A DNA stretch of 5,938 nt from Candidatus Parcubacteria bacterium (GCA_027031875.1 JALVPH010000025.1:1-5938), one strand, 5' to 3'; counted from the stretch's first letter, positions 1-5,122 are shown. Notes: generated by a model from the sequence alone, not told the origin. Made by a program: numbers and translations.

Positions 1-81
1 TCTGCGAAAATGCAGAGGAAGCTCGCGCTCGCTATCAAGCGCGCACGTTACATGGGACTCCTCCCTTATATCAAGTCATAA
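1..81 (+). CDS. rpsR: 30S ribosomal protein S18, C-terminal 26 residues
   Basis: Only the 3' end of the gene is in the window; the 5' part lies upstream of position 1. Frame 1 reads 26 codons ending in TAA at 79-81. The residues LALAIKRARYMGLLPYIKS match the conserved C-terminus of bacterial S18, in which a basic IKRAR segment contacts 16S rRNA and is followed by a short LLPY tail. S18 belongs to the platform of the small ribosomal subunit and binds together with S6. In most bacteria rpsR follows rpsF and ssb, so those genes are expected just upstream, but this cannot be seen here. The stop codon is built into the ascending arm of the terminator that follows, so the gene is the last of its transcript. 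Identification is firm despite the short fragment because this C-terminal signature is very characteristic. Confidence 0.93.
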   Translation, partial: SAKMQRKLALAIKRARYMGLLPYIKS

Positions 82-113
82 AAAACAAACGTAACGTTTA
101 CGTTTGTTTTTTC
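80..113 (+). terminator. Intrinsic terminator after rpsR
   Basis: Positions 80-94 pair perfectly with 98-112 (15 base pairs) around a 3-base loop at 95-97. The descending arm ends in six T (107-112). The stem is A/T-rich and begins inside the rpsR stop codon. Because the ascending arm starts with an A tract, it could also work in the opposite direction. Confidence 0.8.
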
Positions 114-144
114 TTGCATTTTTTTTTTCTGTTTATGCTATACG
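114..144 (+). promoter_or_regulatory. Probable promoter of the acidic coiled-coil gene, placed for a leaderless mRNA
   Basis: An extended -10, TG-C-TATACG (hexamer 139-144, TG at 136-137), ends 8 bases before the ATG at 153. A TTGCAT at 114-119 could be the -35, although the 19-base spacer is long. The rpsR terminator ends at about 113, so there is little room for any other promoter. Transcription would begin at or within a base or two of the start codon. Confidence 0.55.
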
Positions 145-152
145 TATACCGT

Positions 153-839
153 ATGAAATTTGAAACACCATCAATTGAAACACCATCACAGCAAGAGGAG
201 CAACTTACGCAAGAATTAGAAAATGTGAACGATGCACTTGAAAATCCAGAAAATCCAGAAAATCCAGAAGAACCAGGAGATAGAGAACAAGAATCAAAAG
301 AAGAAATTCCAAGCAGAGAAGAACTTTTGAAGAGGAAGGAAGAACTTGAAGAGAAGTTACGGATGCTTGAAGAGAAACGTAAGGAGCGTGAGGAAAATAT
401 CAAAAGGTTTGTGGAGGAATCAGAGAGAATTGTGAATGATAATTCTACTTCTCTAAGGGAAAAATTACAAAAAATGAATGATGCCGGATTATTTAAACTC
501 ATTCCAAAGGAAGTCCTTTCTCTCATTGCTGAGAACCTCAAAAAATATGGGTTCATTGATTTTAAGGCTGCAGAAGTTGTTCTTGAGAATGAAGACGAGA
601 AGAAAGAAATGGAAGAATTACAATCAGAACTTAAAGGGATTGAGGAGCAGCTTGCCCTCCATGATGAAATAGAATCAATAGAGAATGAAGATGAGAGCGG
701 ACAAGAAGAAGGTGTAGAGGGTAGTGAAAATAGAGAAGATGAAGAGGATGTCATCATTGATGAAATGATGAAGGAAGCAGATGGCGTGGAAGATATGAAT
801 TCAGATCTTGAGAATAGAGAAGGAGTGGAACACGTCTAG
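153..839 (+). CDS. Acidic coiled-coil protein of unknown function
   Basis: The function is not recognised. The product is 228 residues, extremely rich in Glu, with no signal peptide or membrane helix, so it is probably cytoplasmic. Residues 1-50 are low-complexity and contain two small tandem repeats, ETPS-I-ETPS at 4-11 and three ENP units at 30-38. Residues about 52-95 form a strongly predicted coiled coil of alternating E/K/R with Leu spacing. Residues about 98-145 are less charged and could fold as a small helical domain (GLFKLIPKEVLSLIAENL). A second short coil covers about 146-175, and the tail from 174 is almost entirely acidic. The start at 153 is preferred over an upstream in-frame ATG at 114: the upstream stretch would encode HFFFLF-type residues from the T-rich promoter, and the likely -10 lies between the two. 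The gene has its own promoter and terminator, so it is probably monocistronic. High A+G content reflects its Glu/Lys composition. Such proteins are common and poorly conserved in CPR genomes. Confidence 0.78.
   Translation: MKFETPSIETPSQQEEQLTQELENVNDALENPENPENPEEPGDREQESKEEIPSREELLKRKEELEEKLRMLEEKRKEREENIKRFVEESERIVNDNSTSLREKLQKMNDAGLFKLIPKEVLSLIAENLKKYGFIDFKAAEVVLENEDEKKEMEELQSELKGIEEQLALHDEIESIENEDESGQEEGVEGSENREDEEDVIIDEMMKEADGVEDMNSDLENREGVEHV
160..189 (+). repeat. Two tandem copies of a 15-base unit within the coding region
   Basis: Positions 160-173 and 175-188 are identical (TTGAAACACCATCA) at a 15-base period. They encode the duplicated ETPS at the N-terminus of the acidic protein. 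In-frame duplication suggests replication slippage in a tolerant region. Confidence 0.75.
241..276 (+). repeat. 9-base tandem repeat, three exact copies and one degenerate
   Basis: The unit AAAATCCAG occurs at 241-249, 250-258 and 259-267, followed by a diverged copy, AAGAACCAG, at 268-276. It is in frame and encodes the Glu-Asn-Pro repeat ending in Glu-Glu-Pro. A whole-codon unit allows expansion or contraction without a frameshift. Confidence 0.85.
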
Positions 840-846
840 AAACGAG

Positions 847-880
847 AAACACGAGTATAGAATGCTCGTGTTTTCTTTTC
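847..880 (+). terminator. Intrinsic terminator after the acidic coiled-coil gene
   Basis: Positions 847-855 pair with 865-873 (AAACACGAG with CTCGTGTTT, 9 base pairs) around a 9-base loop at 856-864. The descending arm runs into a T-rich tail interrupted by single C (871-880). It begins 7 bases after the stop codon at 837-839. Confidence 0.8.
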
Positions 881-894
881 TTTCCGTCCTTTTG

Positions 895-903
895 TGGTAC
901 CCT
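895..903 (+). promoter_or_regulatory. Probable extended -10 for the membrane protein operon
   Basis: TG-G-TACCCT (hexamer 898-903) ends 8 bases before the ATG at 912, the same spacing as at the preceding gene. Only three of six positions match TATAAT, but the TG extension is present. The upstream terminator leaves about 30 bases, so the promoter must lie here. There is no clear -35 and no Shine-Dalgarno before the start. Confidence 0.45.
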
Positions 904-911
904 TTCCTAAG

Positions 912-2234
912 ATGGATACGGCATTCCAAAAATTAGAAGGACTCCTTGATGTGATAGAAGGTCTCATAGAAAAACTTGTTGGACCTCTTTTGCCTTTTCT
1001 GTTGATTCTCCTTCCATTCATTCTTGGTTGGTCCTTTTGGCCTCTTTGGCTCCCTCTCATTCTTGGGAAACTCTTTTTTGTTGTATGGGATAACTACAAG
1101 AGGGAGCATTTTGTCTTTGAAAAAATGGGCCCAGAGAATTACGTGCTCCTAGAGCTCCACCTCCCGAAGAACATCTTTCGTTCACCGCAGGGAATGGAGT
1201 TTGTGATTGATATCTTGTGGGATATTTCTGGGGGTGCAATGGGTTGGCAGAATAGGTTTCTCTATGGAGCGGTTTTGAAAACGAATTCATTAGAAATTAT
1301 CTCAGTAGAAGGGAATGTGTACTTTTTCATTCGCGTGCAAAAAAATCTCGCGCATCTCGTGAAGAACACGCTCTACTCGCAGTATCCGAATGTAGAAATT
1401 AACGAAGTAGACGATTACACTGCGTACGTTCCTGATCTTACACAACACCTCGATACGTGGGATCTCTTTGGGATGGAGTATAAGCTTGTAAATGATGACT
1501 TCATCCCCATCCGTACCTATATCGACTATGGACTCGATCGTGTGGGGACAGTTGAGGAAGAGGAAAAAATTGACCCACTCATTCCTCTCCTTGAGCTCCT
1601 TGGAAGTATTGGGAAGGGGGAGCAGATATGGTTACAGTTTATTATCCGTGCGGATATGTTCAGTGATTGGAGGAAGCGTGCGCAGGCATACATTGAAAAA
1701 CTCATCGGAAAGACAGGAGATGATGGCGAAGAAGTTCCAATTCAAATTACAAAAGTGAGCCCCGGGGAGCGTGAAAAGATAAAGGCAATAGAGCGCTCTC
1801 TTTCTAAGTATGGATTTGAGGCGGTCATTCGCGCACTCTACCTCGCTCCGAAGGAATACTTTAAAGGGGAGAGTATCGGAATTCTTGGGCACTTTTTCAA
1901 GCCGTTCAATTCACAATATCATAACTCCATCATTCCGAGAGTGGCGAGCGCGGTCGTATGGAAGTATCAGGATTTGAGCGGAAGGAAGAAGGTGCTCCTC
2001 AAACAGACGTTCTTTCAAGATTATGTGACAAGGGAATCGTTCTATCAGCACCCGAAGAAGCGTTACCATCCTCTCTTGAAGGCGCTCCGCGATCGCCCCT
2101 CTGTTATTTTTACGAGTGAGGAGCTTGCGACACTCTTCCATCTCCCAGGACGTGCGACTACAACTTCTGCGATTCAACGTATTGAATCGCTCAAAGCAGA
2201 ACCTCCACGCGATCTTCCTGTTGTTGAGGAGTAG
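912..2234 (+). CDS. Membrane-anchored protein resembling the N-terminal region of CPR VirB4/DUF87-type proteins (no ATPase domain)
   Basis: The product is 440 residues. A hydrophobic stretch at about 24-58 (rich in Leu, Phe, Trp and Pro) makes one long or two short membrane helices near the N-terminus, and the rest is probably cytoplasmic. I recognise a pattern seen in CPR proteins that lead into a HerA/VirB4-like ATPase: a VLLELHLPKN segment at 78-87, an EEEEKIDPLIPLLELLGS segment at 215-232 followed by KGEQIWLQFIIR at 235-246, and near the C-terminus SEELATLFHLPG at 402-413 ending in PPRDLP at 431-436. In longer relatives the nucleotide-binding domain follows this last motif; here the protein stops four residues later, and no Walker A is present. 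The start at 912 is chosen over an in-frame ATG at 894 because the latter lies inside the likely -10. It is the first gene of a unit with mltG and the exonuclease. A role as membrane platform of a type IV secretion-like machine is inferred; the family resemblance is from memory. Confidence 0.65.
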   Translation: MDTAFQKLEGLLDVIEGLIEKLVGPLLPFLLILLPFILGWSFWPLWLPLILGKLFFVVWDNYKREHFVFEKMGPENYVLLELHLPKNIFRSPQGMEFVIDILWDISGGAMGWQNRFLYGAVLKTNSLEIISVEGNVYFFIRVQKNLAHLVKNTLYSQYPNVEINEVDDYTAYVPDLTQHLDTWDLFGMEYKLVNDDFIPIRTYIDYGLDRVGTVEEEEKIDPLIPLLELLGSIGKGEQIWLQFIIRADMFSDWRKRAQAYIEKLIGKTGDDGEEVPIQITKVSPGEREKIKAIERSLSKYGFEAVIRALYLAPKEYFKGESIGILGHFFKPFNSQYHNSIIPRVASAVVWKYQDLSGRKKVLLKQTFFQDYVTRESFYQHPKKRYHPLLKALRDRPSVIFTSEELATLFHLPGRATTTSAIQRIESLKAEPPRDLPVVEE

Positions 2235-2239
2235 AAAAG

Positions 2240-2245
2240 TGGAAT
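2240..2245 (+). promoter_or_regulatory. Possible internal -10 before mltG
   Basis: TGGAAT ends 7 bases before the ATG at 2253. It matches the layout before the helicase gene (TAGAAT, then 7 bases, then ATG) but lacks a TG extension and a clear -35. It may give mltG a separate leaderless transcript in addition to read-through from the upstream gene. Confidence 0.25.
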
Positions 2246-2252
2246 GAATGGT

Positions 2253-3221
2253 ATGAATAGGTTACGAAATAGGTTTGAGAGAAAATTAAAGAATCTTACT
2301 ATCCTTCTCCTAGGAGCAGTAACGCTCTTTTCTCTTTTTGTGTTCGTTTGCTTTATTCGCTCTCCACTGGAACATAACAATGAGGATTTGTTTTTTACTG
2401 TATCATCAGGTTGGGGAACAGTTCGCGTTGCAGAGGAACTCTCCTCATCTCATCTCATACCTTCCTCGCTATGCGCCATTCCCGTTTTTCTATTAAGTGA
2501 TGAGAAGGTGAAGGCGGGGACGTATCGTATCACTTTTGGTGAAACACGATGGCATCTACTCCAACGTATTCTCAATGGCGCATACGGGGATGTATATAAT
2601 TATGTTACTTTTCCCGAAGGAGGGACGTTGCGGAACTATGTGGGCATTCTTATGGAGAACGGCATTGTTAATGAGGAGACATCGCTTAGTTCAAAGATTG
2701 AGGAGGGGTTTTTCTATCCCGACACTTACGCACTCGCTCCAGGTGAAGGGATTGATACGCTTCTCACGATGGTGAAAAAGAAGTTTAACAGTGTACTTGG
2801 TGAGGTAAGGACGGGAAGTTCTCTCTCACTCAATGATCACGATGCCGTTGTTCTCGCATCGCTCGTAGAGAAGGAAGCAGGAAAGTCACTTGAAGAGAAG
2901 AGGATTATCGCAGGAATTTTACTCAAGCGATTGGAGAAAGGGATGCCACTTCAGGTTGACGCTCCCTTCCTCTATGAGCGAGAGAAGGGGAGTGCTCAAC
3001 TGACAAACAGTGATCTTCAACAAGATTCTCCCTACAATACCTACACACGAAAAGGCCTCCCTAGGACAGCAATAGGAAATCCGGGGCGTGATGCGCTCTA
3101 TGCCGTATTCCATCCTCTTAACACGTCGTACTGGTTCTACCTCCATGGGAACGATGGGCGTGTCCACTACGCACGGACTTACACGGAACACTTGAAAAAT
3201 AAGCGGAAGTATTTAAGATAG
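2253..3221 (+). CDS. mltG: Endolytic peptidoglycan transglycosylase MltG (YceG-like)
   Basis: MltG cleaves nascent glycan strands at the outer face of the cytoplasmic membrane and is thought to end their elongation. The product is 322 residues, close to the usual 330-350. It has a short basic cytoplasmic N-terminus, one membrane helix at about 15-35, and then the extracytoplasmic part. Family hallmarks are visible in order: FPEGGTLRNY at 120-129, EGFFYPDTYAL at 151-161, the catalytic LVEKEA motif at 204-209 whose glutamate is the acid/base, and SPYNTYTRKGLP at 259-270 followed by IGNPG. The usual LQ-x-DP-T-V-x-YG segment is altered to LQVDAPFLYER (233-243). The final G-x-H-x-aromatic and T-x-EH signature is present at 302-313. 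An in-frame ATG at 2244 is an alternative start adding three residues. The gene starts 18 bases after the membrane protein and ends 8 bases before the exonuclease. Identification is firm; whether it serves wall growth or a secretion apparatus is open. Confidence 0.92.
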   Translation: MNRLRNRFERKLKNLTILLLGAVTLFSLFVFVCFIRSPLEHNNEDLFFTVSSGWGTVRVAEELSSSHLIPSSLCAIPVFLLSDEKVKAGTYRITFGETRWHLLQRILNGAYGDVYNYVTFPEGGTLRNYVGILMENGIVNEETSLSSKIEEGFFYPDTYALAPGEGIDTLLTMVKKKFNSVLGEVRTGSSLSLNDHDAVVLASLVEKEAGKSLEEKRIIAGILLKRLEKGMPLQVDAPFLYEREKGSAQLTNSDLQQDSPYNTYTRKGLPRTAIGNPGRDALYAVFHPLNTSYWFYLHGNDGRVHYARTYTEHLKNKRKYLR

Positions 3222-3224
3222 GGA
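3220..3224 (+). promoter_or_regulatory. Shine-Dalgarno sequence for the exonuclease gene
   Basis: AGGGA lies 5 bases before the ATG at 3230 and overlaps the mltG stop codon at 3219-3221. It is the only convincing Shine-Dalgarno at a gene start in the window, and it sits at an internal operon position where a leaderless start is not possible without a new promoter. Confidence 0.6.
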
Positions 3225-3229
3225 AACTT

Positions 3230-3769
3230 ATGAAGAACAAGAAACTCGCATTTATTGATATTGAAACGACAGGTTTTGATGTGGAAAAGCATGAAATCAT
3301 TGAGATTGGGGGAGTCATCGTGGAACAGAAAGATGGAATTCCTGGGAACATCATTGATGAATTTGAGATTAAGATACGACCTGAGCGTATTGAAAATGCG
3401 GATCCAGAAGCACTTTCTATTAATGGGTATAATGAGGCGGAATGGATGTTTGCACTCGATAAGCAACAAGCAATGGAGCTCTTCGCAGAAAAAACGAAGG
3501 ACGCAATGATGCTTGCTCACAACGTCGCGTTTGACTATTCGTTCCTCGCAAAAGCGTTCTCTGATACAGGGGTAGAGAATAAGATGTTCTACGCGAAGCT
3601 TGATACGCTCTCGTTTGCCTACGCAAAACTCCATAAACGAGAGGACGCACCGCGAATGGCGCTTGGGGCGCTCTGCGACTACTTTGGGATAGAGAACGAG
3701 CGTGCACATACGGCACTCGCAGACGCGCGTGCGACCTATGGGGTGTATAAGAAGCTCATTGAACTGTGA
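3230..3769 (+). CDS. DnaQ-like 3'-5' exonuclease (DEDDh family)
   Basis: This is a 179-residue single-domain exonuclease that would remove nucleotides from 3' ends using two metal ions. All five catalytic residues are visible: D10 and E12 in FIDIETTG (Exo I), D102 in AHNVAFDYSFL (Exo II), and H160 and D165 in AHTALADARATYGVY (Exo III), which places it in the DEDDh branch. The length fits a stand-alone domain like DNA polymerase III epsilon without its C-terminal polymerase-binding tail; RNase T or oligoribonuclease-like roles cannot be excluded. It follows mltG by 8 bases with its own Shine-Dalgarno and ends just before a terminator, so it is the last gene of the unit that begins at 912. The link to mltG looks like genome compaction rather than shared function. 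Biochemical class is firm, physiological substrate unknown. Confidence 0.9.
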   Translation: MKNKKLAFIDIETTGFDVEKHEIIEIGGVIVEQKDGIPGNIIDEFEIKIRPERIENADPEALSINGYNEAEWMFALDKQQAMELFAEKTKDAMMLAHNVAFDYSFLAKAFSDTGVENKMFYAKLDTLSFAYAKLHKREDAPRMALGALCDYFGIENERAHTALADARATYGVYKKLIEL

Positions 3770-3771
3770 GT

Positions 3772-3802
3772 AAAATGGTGGTGAGATGCTACCATTTTTT
3801 TT
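3772..3802 (+). terminator. Intrinsic terminator after the exonuclease gene
   Basis: Positions 3772-3779 (AAAATGGT) pair with 3791-3798 (ACCATTTT), with further G-U and G-C pairs inside, and an eight-T run at 3795-3802 follows. An outer GTGAG (3766-3770) can also pair with CTCAC (3803-3807), enclosing the whole structure. It starts right after the stop codon. Confidence 0.82.
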
Positions 3803-3808
3803 CTCACT

Positions 3809-3817
3809 TGGTATACT
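3809..3817 (+). promoter_or_regulatory. Extended -10 promoter for the first pilin-like gene
   Basis: TG-G-TATACT (hexamer 3812-3817, five of six to TATAAT) ends 9 bases before the ATG at 3827. The terminator of the previous gene ends at about 3802, leaving only 24 bases, so the transcript can have almost no leader. No -35 or Shine-Dalgarno is apparent. Confidence 0.65.
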
Positions 3818-3826
3818 CACTCACGT

Positions 3827-4225
3827 ATGAAGTTTGCAAAATATTTCTACATACTCACTGTTGGAATGAGTCTTGCTTTGTCGTTTTTCTCTACTCCCCT
3901 GTTGTATGCCCAGCAGAATGATAATCAAAACAGTGCTCCACAACAACATGTTCAGGTAAAATTAGACAATCCGCTCGGAACAACGAAGAGTGTCCCTGAA
4001 CTCGTAAGGCGTTTTCTTGATATCGTGTTAAAGATTGGGGTGCCTATTGTTGTTCTCGCAATCATTTGGACAGGGTACCTTTTTATTGCGGCTCGAGGAA
4101 AGCCAGAACAATTAAAGAAGGCAAAAGACTCCCTCTTTTATACCCTTATTGGAGCATTCGTTTTACTCGGCGCTTACGCGATTGCCGAAGCGGTCGTGAG
4201 CACAATTAACGCTATTCGTTCATAG
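3827..4225 (+). CDS. VirB2/TrbC-like pilin subunit candidate 1
   Basis: A 132-residue protein of the two-helix secreted-pilin type. Residues 1-28 form a signal peptide (basic start, hydrophobic core, LLYA then Gln). A polar Gln/Asn-rich stretch at 29-45 would be outside. A first membrane helix spans about 66-88, followed by a short basic loop with KPEQLKKAKD at 92-101 and a second helix at about 103-127, leaving a tiny C-terminus. This matches the fold of VirB2/TrbC-type pilins, which sit in the membrane as helical hairpins before assembly into a filament, and small proteins of this kind are frequent in CPR genomes. It is the first of three similar neighbours; the next starts 4 bases after its stop. 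It has its own strong extended -10. A different small membrane protein, such as a holin, is less likely because of the signal peptide. Function is inferred from topology and context. Confidence 0.72.
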   Translation: MKFAKYFYILTVGMSLALSFFSTPLLYAQQNDNQNSAPQQHVQVKLDNPLGTTKSVPELVRRFLDIVLKIGVPIVVLAIIWTGYLFIAARGKPEQLKKAKDSLFYTLIGAFVLLGAYAIAEAVVSTINAIRS

Positions 4226-4229
4226 TAGT

Positions 4230-4583
4230 ATGAAGTGGTTACAACAGAAAAGGAAATATATCTTTCTCACTTTCGCACAGTTTGTCCCTCTCGTGAGTGA
4301 AGCGAGAACCGTCCGTTCCATTGCAGAAAATGTTGCAAAGTTTCTCCTCGGACCGCTCCTCACTTTTCTCACCGTTCTTGCGCTCGTCCTTTTCATCGCG
4401 GGAGTTATTGAATTTACGAGAAATGCAGACAACTCAGACGCGAGAAAACGAGGAAAGCAAAGGATGTTGTGGGGGGTCATTGCCCTCTTCGTGATGCTCG
4501 GATTCATTAGTATTACTGGAATTTTTACCCAGACATTTTTCGGAGGAAATCCAATGCTCCCTCAGCTCTATGAGCGAAGTTAA
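4230..4583 (+). CDS. VirB2/TrbC-like pilin subunit candidate 2
   Basis: A 117-residue two-helix protein. The basic start (MKWLQQKRK) leads into a hydrophobic segment ending in SEA at 23-25, a plausible signal peptidase site. Helix 1 is about 39-62, the loop (NADNSDARKRGKQR, 65-78) is basic and polar, and helix 2 is about 80-102. The segment MLWGVIALFVMLGFIS at 79-94 closely parallels the third protein of the cluster (MWGLIGLFVILSVWS), marking the two as paralogues. The start follows the previous stop by only 4 bases, with no Shine-Dalgarno and no convincing -10, so translation may be coupled to that gene. Unlike its neighbours, it has a longer C-terminal tail (103-117, GGNPMLPQLYERS end). The pilin assignment rests on topology, paralogy and context. 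Confidence 0.7.
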   Translation: MKWLQQKRKYIFLTFAQFVPLVSEARTVRSIAENVAKFLLGPLLTFLTVLALVLFIAGVIEFTRNADNSDARKRGKQRMLWGVIALFVMLGFISITGIFTQTFFGGNPMLPQLYERS

Positions 4584-4588
4584 CACGT

Positions 4589-4594
4589 TATAAT
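4589..4594 (+). promoter_or_regulatory. Consensus -10 for the third pilin-like gene
   Basis: A perfect TATAAT at 4589-4594 lies 5 bases before the ATG at 4600 and just downstream of the previous stop codon (4581-4583). Transcription would start at the initiation codon itself. No -35 or Shine-Dalgarno is visible. An extra transcript here could raise the third subunit above the first two. Confidence 0.6.
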
Positions 4595-4599
4595 GTCTT

Positions 4600-4974
4600 A
4601 TGAAAAAAAAATGGTATAACAGAACGATAAGTGTAGGGTTTGGAGTGTCTCTTCCACTAATTTCCTCTGCGGAGAAAGTGGACTATACGAGAACAATCGA
4701 TAGTTCAAACGTAAAGACACTTGTTGAATCACTCACAAATGTCCTTAATACGTGGGTACTTGGGATCCTCACACTTTTTGCTCTTGTAAATTTTATCTAC
4801 ACGGTTGTTGAGTATATTGCCGCATCTGAAGATTCAACACGTAAAGAAAAGGCAAAGAAGGTAATGTGGGGACTTATTGGTCTCTTCGTGATCTTGAGCG
4901 TGTGGTCGCTCGTTGCTGTCCTCGCAAATACTTTTGGAGTGACCATGGGGGGAAGGCTTAAGGGATGGAACTAA
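4600..4974 (+). CDS. VirB2/TrbC-like pilin subunit candidate 3
   Basis: A 124-residue protein with a signal peptide (MKKKWYNR basic start, hydrophobic core, cleavage probably after SSA at 22-24), a polar segment at 25-48, a first membrane helix at about 50-76, a charged loop (SEDSTRKEKAKK, 76-87) and a second helix at about 95-115. The KKVMWGLIGLFVILSVWSLV region (86-105) is the pattern I associate with CPR pilin-like proteins and is shared with the preceding gene. It starts 16 bases after the previous stop and is preceded by a perfect TATAAT, so it can be transcribed on its own. No hairpin terminator is seen after the stop; the tRNA promoter follows within 10 bases. Of the three it looks the most typical and is a good candidate for a major subunit, but that is a guess from sequence alone. 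Confidence 0.73.
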   Translation: MKKKWYNRTISVGFGVSLPLISSAEKVDYTRTIDSSNVKTLVESLTNVLNTWVLGILTLFALVNFIYTVVEYIAASEDSTRKEKAKKVMWGLIGLFVILSVWSLVAVLANTFGVTMGGRLKGWN

Positions 4975-4982
4975 GCTCTCTA

Positions 4983-5010
4983 TTGCAAAAAAGGGATTTA
5001 CTGCTACACT
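4983..5010 (+). promoter_or_regulatory. Promoter of the tRNA pair
   Basis: TTGCAA (4983-4988) and an extended -10, TG-C-TACACT (hexamer 5005-5010), are separated by 16 bases. The expected start at about 5017 lies a few bases before the tRNA-Lys gene at 5021. This is the most complete promoter in the window and shows the -10 flavour (TGnTAYACT) that recurs at the protein genes. Confidence 0.7.
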
Positions 5011-5020
5011 CCTTCCCGTT

Positions 5021-5093
5021 CCGCCTGTAGCTCAGTTGGTAGAGCAGCTGGCTCTTAACCAGACGGTCGAAGGTTCGAGTCCTTCCAGGCGGA
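5021..5093 (+). tRNA. tRNA-Lys (anticodon CUU)
   Basis: The 73-base gene folds into a full cloverleaf. The acceptor stem CCGCCTG (5021-5027) pairs with CAGGCGG (5086-5092), with A at 5093 as discriminator. The D arm is GCTC/GAGC with an 8-base loop. The anticodon loop CTCTTAA (5052-5058) carries CTT at 5054-5056, and the T arm is GAAGG/CCTTC with loop TTCGAGT. The first pair of the anticodon stem (27-43) is G-A and not Watson-Crick. CCA is not encoded, so it must be added by the CCA-adding enzyme. It reads AAG codons; a separate tRNA-Lys(UUU) is expected elsewhere. Confidence 0.95.
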
Positions 5094-5094
5094 C

Positions 5095-5120
5095 AAATGG
5101 TAGTCTATTGCTACCTATTT
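5095..5120 (+). other. Hairpin in the spacer between the two tRNA genes
   Basis: GGTAG (5099-5103) pairs with CTACC (5111-5115) around a 7-base loop, and with one bulged T the stem extends by four A/T pairs (5095-5098 with 5117-5120). It may be a processing structure or a weak attenuator between the tRNAs. The descending arm also contains TG-C-TACCTA, resembling the -10 of the upstream tRNA promoter. Confidence 0.4.
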
Positions 5121-5122
5121 AT

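Noticed and set aside
81..112. Inverted repeat considered as an operator or recombination site
   Set aside because: Its position right at the rpsR stop codon and the T run in the descending arm are explained fully by an intrinsic terminator.
114..152. N-terminal extension of the acidic protein from the upstream ATG
   Set aside because: It would translate the T-rich promoter region into a hydrophobic HFFFLF stretch unlike the rest of the protein; the likely -10 lies inside it.
241..276. Short repeats considered as a CRISPR-like array
   Set aside because: The 9-base units are directly adjacent with no spacers and lie in frame inside a gene; they are a coding tandem repeat.
98..757. 219-residue Ser-rich open frame on the minus strand opposite the acidic gene
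   Set aside because: Its Ser/Phe-rich composition is the mirror of GAA/GAG-rich codons on the plus strand, it runs into the rpsR terminator, and it has no domain-like features or start signals.
3179..3820. 213-residue minus-strand open frame opposite the exonuclease
   Set aside because: It lies antisense to a gene with all five catalytic residues, crosses the terminator, has Cys/His/Arg-rich composition without a pattern, and shows no membrane or domain signature.
4974..5020. Terminator after the third pilin-like gene
   Set aside because: No stable stem followed by a T run is present; the stretch is occupied by the tRNA promoter, so the pilin transcript may read through into the tRNAs.
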